Shown here: piece after piece, positions 12,925-24,605 of the stretch | Position numbering within the stretch: position 1 is the first letter of the stretch | How the letters are laid out: every line of letters begins with the position of its first letter | NCBI GenBank assembly: GCA_964019165.1 | Contig: OZ025281.1 | Span: 3,867,240-3,931,239, forward strand | Reading direction: 5' to 3' | DNA length: 64,000 nt | Source: Mastigias papua | Lineage: Eukaryota > Cnidaria > Scyphozoa > Rhizostomeae > Mastigiidae | The notes under the pieces: generated by a model | The model's input: the letters and a program-made list of their open reading frames with translations, nothing else | Told to the model about the DNA's origin: nothing | Database searches by the model: none | Position numbers and translations under genes: made by a program

Positions 12925-13023
12925 TTGGCAATAAAAACACCAAAGAGATTCATATAGTCTGTATTTGTGAGTATCGTGGCACAGTGTTCATCACAACAGA
13001 TTATTTCACTCCACTATATCAAA
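12925..13023 (+). promoter_or_regulatory. Candidate promoter and leader of peptide gene B
   Basis: AT-rich TATA-like stretches (AATAAAAAC near 12930 and CATATAGT near 12951) lie 70-95 bp before the start codon at 13024. The leader then runs through TCCACTATATCAAA to the ATG. A start further upstream at 12967 is not ATG, so 13024 was chosen; it places the signal peptide at the N-terminus. Confidence 0.3.
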
Positions 13024-15893
13024 ATGAAGTTGCTGATTGTCGTTCTGTTTGCCGTCTTGGCTGTTTCTTTTGCCATGGAGAAGAGGCATGTTTTTGAGGT
13101 AAAGTATACTTGTTTGTATTTAGGTAGCTTCATAGCTGTATTAAGTTTATATTTTAAAAAACCATAAGTCATAACCACGCTTATACTTTTTGTTTGATTT
13201 CTCAAAACTTTCATTGCCCTCCGGCAACCTCCTCCGTAAGAAAGATACTTATTTGATTGAAGCTAATAGGCAGAAAAGAGCAGAAATGTGTGGAAAGCTT
13301 CAGTTGTAATGAATGTAACTTAGAGTGGACTCCGAAGTCACTTAAATTTCGTATGAATTCGAAAATCCTGAAATGGTGGGAGGAAGGTGATTTCAACAAG
13401 TTGCTTTGAAGTTTGCCTTAAACTAGACAATGTTCTAATTAATATCTAATTACAAGATAATGTTACTGTTTTCACTATCTAAATGTTATGCTCACTGTAA
13501 AGAGATGAGGCATTACCCATCTCTGAATATACCATCAGTTACGTCCAGTATGCTAAAATATATTAGCAAATGTTTCCATTCTTCGTGTAATACTGAAAAT
13601 CCTAATATCTCACAGACAACTACACGGATTCACAAACCTGCTCTTTGGCTGATTTTCTAGTATAGTAGTTTTTGCAATATAATTAACTAAGTGAGAATTC
13701 TTTCAAAATTAAGAAACAGGAGAAAAGATTAAAGGATCGCTATTAGGAGAAGGGAGTAGGGGGTATATCCGATTTTTATAAAAATCAGGTTTCTAGCTTC
13801 AGACTGGATGCTTCTCAATATTCTGTGAAGTTCAGCTTGTACCCTATTGTATATTCAAAATTAAGTAAAAATTAGTTGATAGTTTTCATTGCGTCCCTCG
13901 CAATAGGAAAAGAGACACTTAAACACTAAAAAAGCGATTTTCTACAAAGTAAGCGGATAAAAGAACAGAGAGAAGGGATGGCCTCCTGCAAATACAGTTT
14001 AAAATATTTTTAGAAGTTGCTTGAAAGACGATACAACCTTGAGGGGAGAAGAAGATTGTTCAGGCTCTCTGATGTATACATGTAGCTGCCTTCAAACTGG
14101 TTTTCAATTTGAATTATTGCCTTGAAATATTATTGTAGTGTGTACAAAGTGAATTATCTTAAAGGAGGAATTTTTAAATTTTCCTTTGAAGATCGGCTTG
14201 CCTGTGTTTTCTACACTTTGCGTGGGCTTACCTGTTCTTCTTAATTCTTGCACGATTTGAAAGATTTCTACTGGTATTGCTTAAACCACGAAAGAGTTCT
14301 TCTTCGTTACATCAATCTATATAATGCTAAAATCTAACTTTTGACTAACATCAATCTATATAATGCTAAAATCTAACTAACGTTTTGAAGTGGATTCATT
14401 TGGGAAAATATTTCGACGCCCATGCATTTAGATTTTCGCTTTTCACATTATAAAAAACATATAGTAGTCAGCACAATAAAAGAGAAATGGCAACTAAACC
14501 AATCCATAGGTAAAATATACCTATTGATAACCTATTGATAGCTATTAACCACAGTCAGTCTATACCTGAGTGCAAGGATGAGTGAGCCTGATTTAGTCCG
14601 CCTTCTACAGCTTACTATCTATCAAATAAGCCCACTCCTACAGTGTGATTTGCGGGTTCCTACATCCCTTCCTGACAAAAATTCTTTCGACTAGGCCCGT
14701 CGGAACGAAATTGATATTGGAGGGGGGGCTGTAAATAAAGCAGACTGCACTTGGCTCCGGGAGAATTTTTGTTCGACCACGCCCTTTAGATTGCTTGAAA
14801 GCAACCTGGCTATACAAATTGCCATTTTTAATGGATGAATTACTATTTACAGAATTAAGAAGATTTTTGAAATGGAAGTTGTAAATTGGCTGGGATCTAT
14901 GTATTTGCAGTCACCTACTAACATTACCTGTGGCCGGAAAAGCTAACGGAATACTTTGCCGTCATTGACAGCAAAACTTTCCTACTGTCTCCGTGCAATG
15001 CACGCCAGCAATCAACTTAAGAAATCAAAAACACTGCCAAAACAAAATTTAAGGATCCTCTTAACACTCTTTTTCAATCACCTATGCTTGTGTACTTTTG
15101 TGTGCTACATTAACTTATGAAAAGCTTCTGGGCGTCACTTTTGACAAAAAGCTAAGCTTCACAAAACATGTCCAAGATTTATGCAAAAAGGCACACCAAA
15201 AATTGCATGCGCTTGCCCGACTATCTAATTATATATATCCTATTAAATTAAAACTACTAATGGATGCTTTCATTACATCACAGTTCAACTACTGTCCACT
15301 TGTTTGGATGTTCCACGACAGAAGGGCTAATGCCAAGATAAATAAGGTCACCGAGAGAGCTTTGCGAATTGCATGCAATGATAGTGGAAATAATTCTATG
15401 AATAATTATTGTAATTATAATAAATCTCTGACTGTTCATCAACGCAATCTGCAGTTGCTTATGATAGAAATATTCAAGACAAAGAATAACCTTAATCCAA
15501 CTTTTATGAAGGATATCTTTGTAGTAAAAAATAGCTATTATAGCTTGCGAAATCCAAATCATTTTCAACTGCCGAATGTAAGAACAACAATATATGGCAT
15601 AGAAAATATTCAATTTAGAGGCTGCTCCTTATGGTCCTCACTACCCAATAGTATGAAAAACAGTGAATCTCTGCAAGAATTTAAAAGAAGAATAAAACAT
15701 TGGGGTGAAATAAGTTGCAACTGCAGATTGTGTAAAGTTTTTATAAAGGATATAGGGTTTTTAAATTAGTTTGTATTTAACAATTACCGGTAATTAGATT
15801 ATTCTTAGTTTTGTTTTTCTTTAATTTTAGTATTAGTTGGCCTTAATTAGCTTCTTTTAGCTATATATATAGCAAAGCCAACTGTAAATAAAT

Positions 15894-15928
<35 letters not shown>

Positions 15929-18780
15929 TTTAATACACAAATCTCTGTTCGAAAATTGTCAAAAAATCTGCTTACCAAATAATCAAATTACTAAACAATA
16001 CTATCGATGATGAAGTGTTTTAAGGTTGATGGAACATAAAAGTCAGACCCTGACGCCCTCCTAGCATCTTCGCATAACATTCAGTTTTCAAGATTTCACT
16101 TTCTTCGCTCATGCTGTTTAACGTTCCTGATCAAGTATGCATACGTTGGTTCTTTGAACACGCAATAAATGATTGAAAGGGATAGCTGGTAACTGAACTG
16201 GTTAATATTTTTGCGAATTTATAGTATGACCTTGCACTGTTTTCTCGAAAATCTAAAGAGCAAATAGTTGCAAAATATTGGGGGAGCTGAAGCCCCCCCC
16301 AGCCCCCCCCCCCCGGCTCCGACGGGCATGTCGACAAATGACTAAATTATGCAATTTCGCTTGTAAATTATTTGAGTGTTTTGGAAGGAGCCCAGTTAGA
16401 CCAGTTAGGTACTGCAATGAAGCAGACAGCTCACGAATTTGACACATTTCACAAAGTCACAAATTCACACAAATTTATAATATTCTGCGACAAATTGAAC
16501 ACATACTGCTTAAAAACAGTCAGCAAATAGTTTGCGTTCATGAAGATCAAGCCAATTTTGTTGGCAAATTGTAGGTTTTACATCCTCAAAGAGAACTTTT
16601 ACTAATCACCTTGCTTTTGCTTCTCGGTCAATAAGAAGAGAAAGTCTACATCACCGTCCTTAATTCATTTTGGTTCAATGGAAAGTGATTTAAGGCTTTA
16701 GTTCTGTTATGCAAACTCATAAATAGACAGTTAGGTGTAGGGCTTTTCAGGGGCAGACTGGTGAGGGATGCTGGGATGTGATTGCATCCTGGACCCACCG
16801 AGTCTAATTTTGTTCTACTACTTGTTAGTTGAGAAAACTAAATGGCCTCACCCAATATGGGTCCCTTTCATAAAGTCAGTCCACTCCTGTACCTCTGCTG
16901 CTGACCTTTGGGTCCAGAAATCCAGATGGTACAGGATTGGAGGATGTAAATCTGAATCTAATGTTACAATGTAAAACAATCTTTTGATTTCACCTATTTG
17001 CTCCAAAGAATATATTGAATTCATACTATTTGTTGTGCGATGCACAGTGGCATTCCCGACACCAAATACTTCATTATGTTCTGTGGGGAATTTTGTCTCA
17101 CTCAGTGTAGCAAGCACTATGATATGGGTCGCACCATACATCGATAAAATCTAAGGGCAAATAGAGAAAGGCCGTATTGTCAAATGCAACAGGTTAAGAT
17201 GGGTGTATTAAATATGGTATCGTTTTAGTTGCGAAGACATTTCTATCAAACATATGATCATGATGGTGATGTTGATGTTGATGATAATGACGACGACGAC
17301 GACGACGACGATGACGACGACGACGACGACGATGATGATGACAATAATGATAATGAATGATGATGATAATAATAATCATAATAATGATGAAGATGGTGAT
17401 AATGATGGTGATGATGATCGTAATAATAATGGCAGTGGTAATGATGATGATGGTGCTAATGATAATGATGCAGGTGGTGGTGTTGGTGTGGTGGTGATAA
17501 TGATGAGATCGAAAAAGCGGGAACATTCTTTAAACATACGTTTTTAGTGTAAACAAAGAGAGTTCATTGTTTCACTTGGACATTTCAAGTAAACAACGGT
17601 ACTTCGGTTCACCTTTCGGTCGCCATCTGACGTTTCATATTCTGACGAGTGCAGGACGAAAACAGCTTTGCAGTATGCTTAAAGAAGGTTCCCGCTTGTT
17701 CAAGCTGTAATTGATGGAGATGGTGGTGGTGATAATGATGGTGATGGTGATGATGATGGTGATGATGGTGATGAATATGAAATCGGTGACGATGATGCTT
17801 CAGTCTTCAGCTCTCCAAAGTAACTGCTGGGGTAACAGGGCTGTAGCCTATTCATTCAGCACTTTTAAATAACTTGCAGGTGGCCCACTAACCCTAGGGC
17901 CACCCCAGCACCCATAAGGGGCGTAACAGGAAGAAGAAGAAAAATTACGATGATATAAAGATATGAAAATATTGTCCCGTTGATCACACTAGCAACCAAA
18001 ACAGATGGCTATCAAATTTGAAGCTAGAATATTTCCTCAAATAAATGTTATCAATGTTGCCTGTATTTAGTAATGTATATATGCATGTATATGGTGATGG
18101 AATCTCGCTTCGTTGTAGAGATGCTACAAGAATGAAGAGTGTGGTGCTGGTAGGTGCTGTGTTGGCCTGAAGTATTACAGGTTCTGTGCTGATTATCTCA
18201 AAGAGGGTTCTCTTTGTGCAATTAGGGTGAGTAGTCTTAAAGATAGCAATACTCAACTTAGCTCCAGAACAAGGCATTTCCCTAGACTAGGGTTGTCCTC
18301 AACCTGTTTAACAGAGCCCCCAATATCTGAAGGGCTCGGAAGCACGTTTACAAAGTGGTTTTTATAGTGAAAGGAGAGAATAGCATTTTAAGTAAAGAAG
18401 TAACAACTTTCCTGAATAAGATCTGCAGATTTTTGTCTATAGATTACTAACTAAAATGAACTGAGCCACAGTGGAAAGGGCCTGGTGTCTAAATTTACAC
18501 GTAAGCCATGTTTCTGACGGCGTGATTAACACAGAAATGCAATCTTTAGCAGCATTAGTTGCATGGATGGAAAGCAATGAGGAGAATGTATTCTACATTC
18601 CCTTTCAAAATATATATTTTCCCACCCAGCTCATATTTCAAAAGCTAGTTTAAATTATGTATTATGCGTTTGTAGAGCAAACTCTCATGTGGATGCAGCC
18701 CTGAATTGGTATGCAAAGGGTCATACCTCTTGAAGAGATGTGTCAAAGAAGATGCCGGCAGTGGCGATGATCTTCTCTAA
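13024..18780 (+). CDS. Secreted ten-cysteine peptide, gene B (colipase/prokineticin/Dkk-Cys2-like)
   Basis: Three coding exons on the plus strand: 13024-13098 (25 codons), 18119-18226 (36 codons) and 18676-18780 (34 codons plus stop). Borders are GT/AG and both introns are phase 0, giving 95 residues. Residues 1-17 form a signal peptide. Cysteines lie at 27, 33, 38, 39, 48, 58, 66, 68, 74 and 83 (C-x5-C-x4-CC-x8-C-x9-C-x7-C-x-C-x5-C-x8-C), the same order and nearly the same spacing as gene A. The acidic tail DAGSGDDLL resembles gene A's. The GxGxCC stretch and the CxC pair before the last two cysteines are hallmarks of the prokineticin/colipase fold. Intron 1 (5.0 kb) has taken in a reverse-transcriptase fragment and triplet arrays. 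It is most likely a secreted ligand or defence peptide; a Dickkopf-like Wnt modulator and a venom-type peptide are the alternatives. Coding status is strongly supported by agreement with the paralogue. Confidence 0.78.
14309..14378. repeat. Short tandem duplication, period 39
   Basis: The segment beginning ACATCAATCTATATAATGC occurs at 14309 and again at 14348, almost unchanged. It lies in intron 1 of peptide gene B. Confidence 0.8.
15098..15926 (+). mobile_element. 5'-truncated non-LTR retrotransposon (ORF2 C-terminus) with (GAT)n tail
   Basis: An open frame at 15098-15769 encodes the last 220 or so residues of a LINE reverse transcriptase. LLGVTFDKKLSFTKHV, then a LKLLMDAFITSQFNYCPLVW segment, is the post-polymerase 'thumb' region typical of invertebrate jockey/CR1-type ORF2. 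FRGCSLWSSLPNSMK near the end matches the ALxLWNxLP motif. The polymerase active-site part (YxDD) is missing, so the copy is 5'-truncated. A 3' tail of about 120 bp ends in nine or ten GAT units (15897-15926). It lies in intron 1 of peptide gene B in the same orientation. The remaining frame has no stops, so the insertion is fairly young. Confidence 0.8.
16263..16345. repeat. C-rich repeat edge
   Basis: Runs of C interrupted by AGC and GGCTCCGACGGGC resemble G-rich ends of small DNA elements elsewhere in the window (28617, 33465) in general character only. No matching second end was identified. Confidence 0.3.
17254..17500. repeat. Degenerate (GAT/GAC/AAT)n array
   Basis: About 250 bp of purine-rich triplets (GAT, GAC, AAT, GGT) in intron 1 of peptide gene B. 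Poly-Thr/Met/Asp and poly-His frames through it are low-complexity artefacts. A second shorter array lies at 17715-17780. Confidence 0.9.
17795..17936 (-). repeat. Inverted copy of the repeat at 20383-20530
   Basis: On the minus strand it reads CCTGTTACGCCCCTTATGGG and later GTTACCCCAGCAGTTAC. This matches the plus-strand block at 20383 (CCTGTACGCCCCTTACGGGG, then GTTACCCCAACAGTTACC). In both places the repeat sits beside a CAT/GAT or CTT triplet array. It is probably a SINE or small transposon of unknown class. Confidence 0.5.
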
Positions 18781-19290
18781 CAAAGTTCAACAATATATAC
18801 GAATATATCATAATCCTATGTACAACATATCTGAACGATTTGCGATGCGGATGGAATGAATAGCTTCAAAACTGCTTCCTCTCTTTTTCATCTCTGAATG
18901 TTCTTATTTGGAGGATATAAAGTTGGATTCAATTGTGTTTTAATTGTGCACTTCTTGATATGCCCCTTTATGCTCGATATAGCAAGTGATTGTGTCACCC
19001 CCAAAGCTCCAAATAGGAGACACCTACAGTTCTACACTCTCATAAAATGGTGGGCAGAGTTTTTCCCTGAAATTGCATTCTGGGAGTGATACAACTTATT
19101 ACCTAGCAAGTTTTCTGAGATGCAAAATAACAGATTAATTCAATGTTAAAATGAATGTTCAAGTTAATGTTATAAAATTTAATATATTATGTAAATTATA
19201 CCGAAGTTTCTTTACATCCAGGTTTTAAATTCCTTTTAAAAGCACATGAGAAATTACATTCCAGTATTATTTACTAGCTACATTACATAG

Positions 19291-19609
19291 CTCAGTGAGT
19301 GGCCAAGCGGTTCAGTTGGCTTCCGTTAGCTAGCTGAAGTTAAGCTTGGCTGTGCTATGTCAGCAACTGGATGGGCGACTATCCAGATAGACGACCAAAG
19401 CAACTCACTCCGCCGTCCTTCGGAAGGGACTTTAAACTAGAGGTCCCATGCCTGAATGTGGCATGCACAGTAGGCCTAAATTATCTGAAAATGCTAGATA
19501 AACAGCCTACTCAAAATAAAGTAGACAATAACAATGACAACAACAACAACAACAACATATATTGCAAGAAAGATACCCCGGGGAATAATAGCTAAGACTA
19601 CCCCTGGGC
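19291..19609 (+). mobile_element. tRNA-derived SINE with 10-bp target duplication
   Basis: It begins CTCAGTGAGTGGCCAAGCGG, which contains a good RNA polymerase III A box (TGGCCAAGCGG, as in Leu/Ser-type tRNAs). The B box downstream is degenerate. A central part with CCGCCGTCCTTCGGAAGGGA resembles conserved central domains of metazoan SINEs. A (CAA)n stretch ends at 19557, followed by a further 50 bp. The same 10 bp, CATTACATAG, stand on both sides (19281-19290 and 19610-19619), as expected for LINE-driven insertion. Confidence 0.65.
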
Positions 19610-19799
19610 CATTACATAGGAAAATAAGAAAATGCAATAACAAATGACCATATTCTACCAGTGACAATATGCAAACATAACGAAGTTTTGTAGAGCATTT
19701 ATTATCCTGCAAAAATCCTTACTTAATTCCTTTTGAGCCTAGTGCTTTGCTGTGCAATGTAAATATATATATGTATATTGTTTGCTATACAAAGCCATT

Positions 19800-20685
19800 A
19801 ATGGGCCCGAACCAGAGCCATGGGCCATGGGTCAGGAAATTAGGGTTATGGCCCGGGTACAGTTTTAGACCCGGAAGAACTGACAACATCTGCCCTAATT
19901 AGGTTTAGAATTCATTCCTTCATCGCTGATTATATCCTGAAACATCAGTGTGAAACTAAAAACCATTACAAATATATTGAATATGAAGTACACTAGGGAA
20001 TGATAAAGGAAAATGCCAGAACACAAACACGCGAATGCAACATTCAGTTTTAATAGTTACTATACATTCTCGAAATGGCGCATTTCGAAGACACCCCATG
20101 GAAAAGCCCTTACAAAGAAAGCCCCTCTAATAAGCACAAGGCCAGAATTGTTTATGCGCATATTATGAAGAAAAAGAGTCTCTCAATGAATTTTTATGGG
20201 GAATGTGCCAGATACATCAACATCATCATCAACAGGCAGTGTCTCTCTGTGCCCGCTCACCAACAAGAGGAGGTCCCCAACTACAGGCTAGCCGGCTGTG
20301 CTATCAGCACCATCATCATCATCATCATCATCATCTTCATCATCATCATCATCATCATCATTATCATCATCAGTCTTTTTCCTGTACGCCCCTTACGGGG
20401 CCTAGGCTGACCCTGAGGTCAGTGTCGCCTTCAAATTGTTTAAAAGAGGTGATTGAGTCGGCTACACTCAATCCACTCTGTTACCCCAACAGTTACCTAT
20501 CAGAGCTGCAGCCTGAAGCTGCTGTGCCTGACTTTCACTGGAGGGGCCTGGTTGGACAGTTTGCCACAGGTCGTCAACATCTGCCCTAATTCTGAATCTC
20601 TACGAAATGAATCACTATCAACTTAAGGGCAGTGTCTCTCTGTGCCCACTTGCCACTACGAGGAGGTCTCCAACCATGGGCTAGC

Positions 20686-20775
<90 letters not shown>

Positions 20776-20800
20776 TATCATCAGCATCATAACCACTCTA
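19800..20800 (+). repeat. Nested repeat cluster with (CAT)n arrays
   Basis: The block GGCAGTGTCTCTCTGTGCCC followed by a GAGGAGGTC motif and GGCTAGCC occurs twice (20234 and 20629), each time running into a CAT array (20310-20368 and about 20686-20775). Between them lies the repeat shared with 17795-17936. ACAACATCTGCCCTAATT occurs near 19885 and again near 20575. Poly-His and poly-Ile frames here are artefacts. Confidence 0.7.
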
Positions 20801-20929
20801 TTTATAGTAATTCAAGGCAATATAGCCTACTGTATGATTTACTATGTGATAGCTTTACGCATACACGTCACGCATCCTATAATGCCGTGAGTGTGGACGT
20901 CCCTTGTCAATTAGCCACATGACAGTGTA

Positions 20930-22120
20930 TACTTGTTAAAACTGATAGCCATTTATTCATGTGTTAAAATAACCAATATTGTGCCAGGTTATTAAAGTTT
21001 TCTAAAGTATCAAACTAAAACATTTATTCATCCTAAAATTTTGGAACTGACTTTGAAGTGCAACATCTGCAAGTTCAATGGAGAATGCCTTTTTACTTCG
21101 TGCGTAGACATTGTACTTCCTTAAGACTCACAAGTTCAAACGTGGCATCAAAGTTTGAGGCAGGCCACGGCGAGTCTTGAATATTAAAATAAGATCGCGT
21201 AACAAATCACAGAAAAAATAAAATGGCCCAATTCGTAAGAGGCTGTATGTAAACAGATTGCTTTTCGCTGCAGTTTTGATCCATTTTGTATGACGATACT
21301 ATGAAAGCCATGACAAATATGATTCTTCTTGAGCGCGTGGGGTATATATAGAAATTTATGAAAACATTGGCCTGGTATCCAAGAAATGGGAGTGATTTCT
21401 TTTAGCGGAGCTGGCAGGCTTCAATACGGTATACATTTTATATACCTAGTGGGGATATCTGTGAAAGGTACGATATGTGCCGGTAAACTGCATAATTTAG
21501 CAAAAATCATAGCGATTTTTGCCGAAGGAGTATAATTCCAGGGGGTATGATGGCCCACGTCCCCTTTCTGACATGTCTGAATGCCACTGAACAACGTAAC
21601 AACCACTGACAATCATTCAAGATGTATAATTTTCCCTAGAAAAGGAATGTTCCTCTGGAATAGTTAGCAAAATACTTTTCTAACCACGGATGGGATTTGG
21701 GACAAGCCCCTTGGACAGTGGAGCAATGCTTGGTGTACACCTGTAAGCCTAAAACTAAGGCCCCTACAAAGATTGAGCTCTGAAGGGACCCCACGAAACT
21801 CAATTCATTATACCGTAAATTCTCTATTAACCCCCCCAGGGGCTTATTGACCACCACTTTCACAAAGGACCTCACACTAGTCTGTTACGTCACTGCCCTT
21901 GGAGCTCCATACATTGATGTGGTATCTCAAGTAGAAATCCAGACCACGTCACCTTTCATGCATCTGTATTACTTGCGTCAGAACTTAACGCAAGTTATGT
22001 AACTCAATTGGTTTTCGTCCCACGCTGATGCTTCTACATCTATGCCGCTCAGTTGACTGATACTGTACATATACTGTAATCGCTAAACTTAGATTAGTGC
22101 GCGTTATTTCATAAGAATCC
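20930..22120. other. Intergenic, no gene recognised
   Basis: No frame with recognisable domains. Near 21825 a stretch CTATTAACCCCCCCAGGGGC looks like the end of a small DNA element, but its partner end was not found. Confidence 0.35.
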
Positions 22121-22123
22121 GGT

Positions 22124-23790
22124 TTATAAGAAACTTGCTCATAGACAGTCTACACTTTAAGACACTTTTAGAACTACAAGGAAAAAGTTAAAGAAGCTTG
22201 AGAAATTTCTGTGCCATCTTTTACTATATCGGAAACAAGTTTTTCCTCCACTGATTTAACAAATTTCCACTACAGTATGCTCTATGTGCATAATAGCCAA
22301 TATGACTTATGGGCACTGCTAAAGGCAGTATTTAATGTTCTGCTTTCGTTTTTACCACTAATTTTTTGTGGAGTATATTAAGATCTTTGTTTACCTGAGT
22401 TATGCAAGTGCTCTCCTATATGAGATGTATCGGTTGGGCATATTATCCACGTAGGATGCCAGCCCGTATGAGCCGCAATGTTCTATGTATTTTAACTGTA
22501 CAATGTACATTAGGTACACATGAATAGATGCAGTACAAAACTATTAGAACGATTTAATTCAAGGGATTTTGTCTAATTCTATATGTAGGAATGGAAAGTA
22601 TTAAGTATCCTTGCCCGTATGGTCATATTGCGTTCATGCCATGGTTCTCAGTGAGTTGCTGCAAATATTGGAGCTCTTGGCCAGAGGACCAGTTTAAGCC
22701 TGTTAGTCAATGGTGTTTCAATTCCTTCTCAAATTGTTAGACTATAACAATAAATCGTCAGCATGTGAGCTTGATCAGCATTCTCTAACATTTATATCAC
22801 ACCAAGTAGCAGCTTTTCATCTCAGATAAACTCAATTTTTTTGCAAAATTACTACAATTCTTTTCGCTTCGTTTCTTTCGCTATCTTGTTTCCCTATACA
22901 TCGACAGCTATTTCTTAGTAAGAACAATAGGCCATACGTTCCAGTATTGCTATTTCTATGGGCTTACAGATATACCTTTTTTGTGCGAAGTCCTTAGTTT
23001 TGATTTCATTCTATTGAGTTCTACCTACTGTAAGCAGGCCACTTGAAGTATCTGCTTTGGACTAGATACTCTGTTGCAGAGAGGAATGTGATGGCATTGT
23101 TTAAGGTAGTATCTTGAAAGTCTGAAGGCTCTTGAAAATCCAAGGGAATGACTAGGTATTCTTACAGCGCAATGAAAATGAGTTTGCCAAAATATCAGTA
23201 AGATAACCAAGTTGTCACATACACGTTTTTTATAAGAAACCAGTTTATAAGCAACCTAGTACTAGACATCTAAAAAGTTAAGAAATTTTAAGAACTATCA
23301 CTCAAGAGTTAAGAAAGTTCTGTGCTATTTCAAAGTTTGGGGTTTGTGAAATATATTTCCTCCACGGATGTAACAAGTGTCAACTGAAATAGATTGTTTG
23401 AGAAAGATCTGAGAAAGATCCTTTGGCTGAAAGGAAGATATGGGCATTTTTGTGACAAATGGCACACTGGAACCATTACCTAGTTCAACACAAAACTGAG
23501 CTAATACCGTATCCTTTTCGAGGACCAAAGTGAAGATTATATAAAGTTTTACTGAAATTAGCGGTGTGGACATGAGGTTGATTTAAATTTAGAGCCGCAC
23601 AAACGTCTTTTGTTTGCTATCATGCTAATAGTTTGCTATATCTACGTGTTTTGTATCGTTTTCAATGCAATCTTTCTTCATTAAATTGAGAAACTTTTAA
23701 GAAACGTTTAGAACTAAAATGTGACCAAAAATTAAGAAACTTTTAGTACTAGGCCTTGAGCTAGGTTTCTTTTAAAAAAACGTGTAATGA
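22124..23790 (+). mobile_element. Cluster of TATAAGAAAC-type repeats
   Basis: Segments starting TATAAGAAAC at 22124 and 23231 each continue with a diverged match to the minus strand of 47678-48093, sharing a TTTCCTCCACxGATxTAA motif. A terminal fragment (CTTTTAGTACTAGGCCTTGAG) lies at about 23740. These appear to be fragmented MITE copies. No coding capacity was recognised. Confidence 0.5.
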
Positions 23791-24506
23791 ATATTACTGA
23801 GTATTTTGAAACATTCTTTCTTATGAGAACCAGATAAGTTTTGCCAAGGCTTGATGTTCTTAAATATTGATCAACCCGTTTGAAAATAGGGCAACGTATG
23901 CTGTTGTTTGTTAACCACCTCATTTAAAAATTGAAAATGAAAGAATGAAGCAACTAGCAAAATTGCTGGTGAGGTATGTAATGTGCGCCAAAGACAAGCA
24001 TGGACATTGCAAGAATATGTAGATTGCTAGCAGTAAAATAGGTTTCTAGACCAAGTAACAGGTTGTCGCTCAAACAATCATCATCTGGTAGAATTTATTT
24101 ACTTTAGGCTTAGTTTCACGAAATGAAATGGAAATTTGCAAACAGTCTACCTTTGTATAATATGACAGTTCTGTACCAGCAATGCTGCCTACACAGGTAA
24201 AACACGGGTTGCAGTTTTTACGAGACATTCAAGGTAACTACATATGTGTAAAGACACTCCAATAATTTGCAAATGTTCTTTGTCACATTTTGAGTCTCGT
24301 CTTGTAGAGTCAGGTTCTTAGCTCAATTCATATATTCTAGCAGAGGTTTAGGTGTAGCCACCTTCAAGAAGCGAGGACATTCTGGGGGGGGGGGTAGGAT
24401 ACGGTCACTCCTCAGTATTATTTAGCGACATTAAAGTTTTAAAGTTTTTAGGTCGCTGATGCTAAACGGTTTTCAAAGTGTCCTGCCCAAAACTCCTGTA
24501 GTCTAG

Positions 24507-24605
24507 TCGCCCCGTTGCCCCATCGCCCCATCGCCCCATCGCCCCATCGCCCCATAGCTCCATCGCCCCATTGCTTGTCCCCCCGTCGCCCCGTCGTGTC
24601 GCCCC
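24507..24605. repeat. 9-bp minisatellite (CATCGCCCC)n
   Basis: About ten imperfect units of CATCGCCCC/CGTCGCCCC. It is notably C-rich in an AT-rich neighbourhood. Confidence 0.85.

Noticed and set aside
17194..17547. Poly-Thr/Met/Asp and poly-His/Ile frames
   Set aside because: Low-complexity translation of the GAT/GAC array.
20203..20922. Poly-His and poly-Ile proteins
   Set aside because: Translation of (CAT)n arrays.
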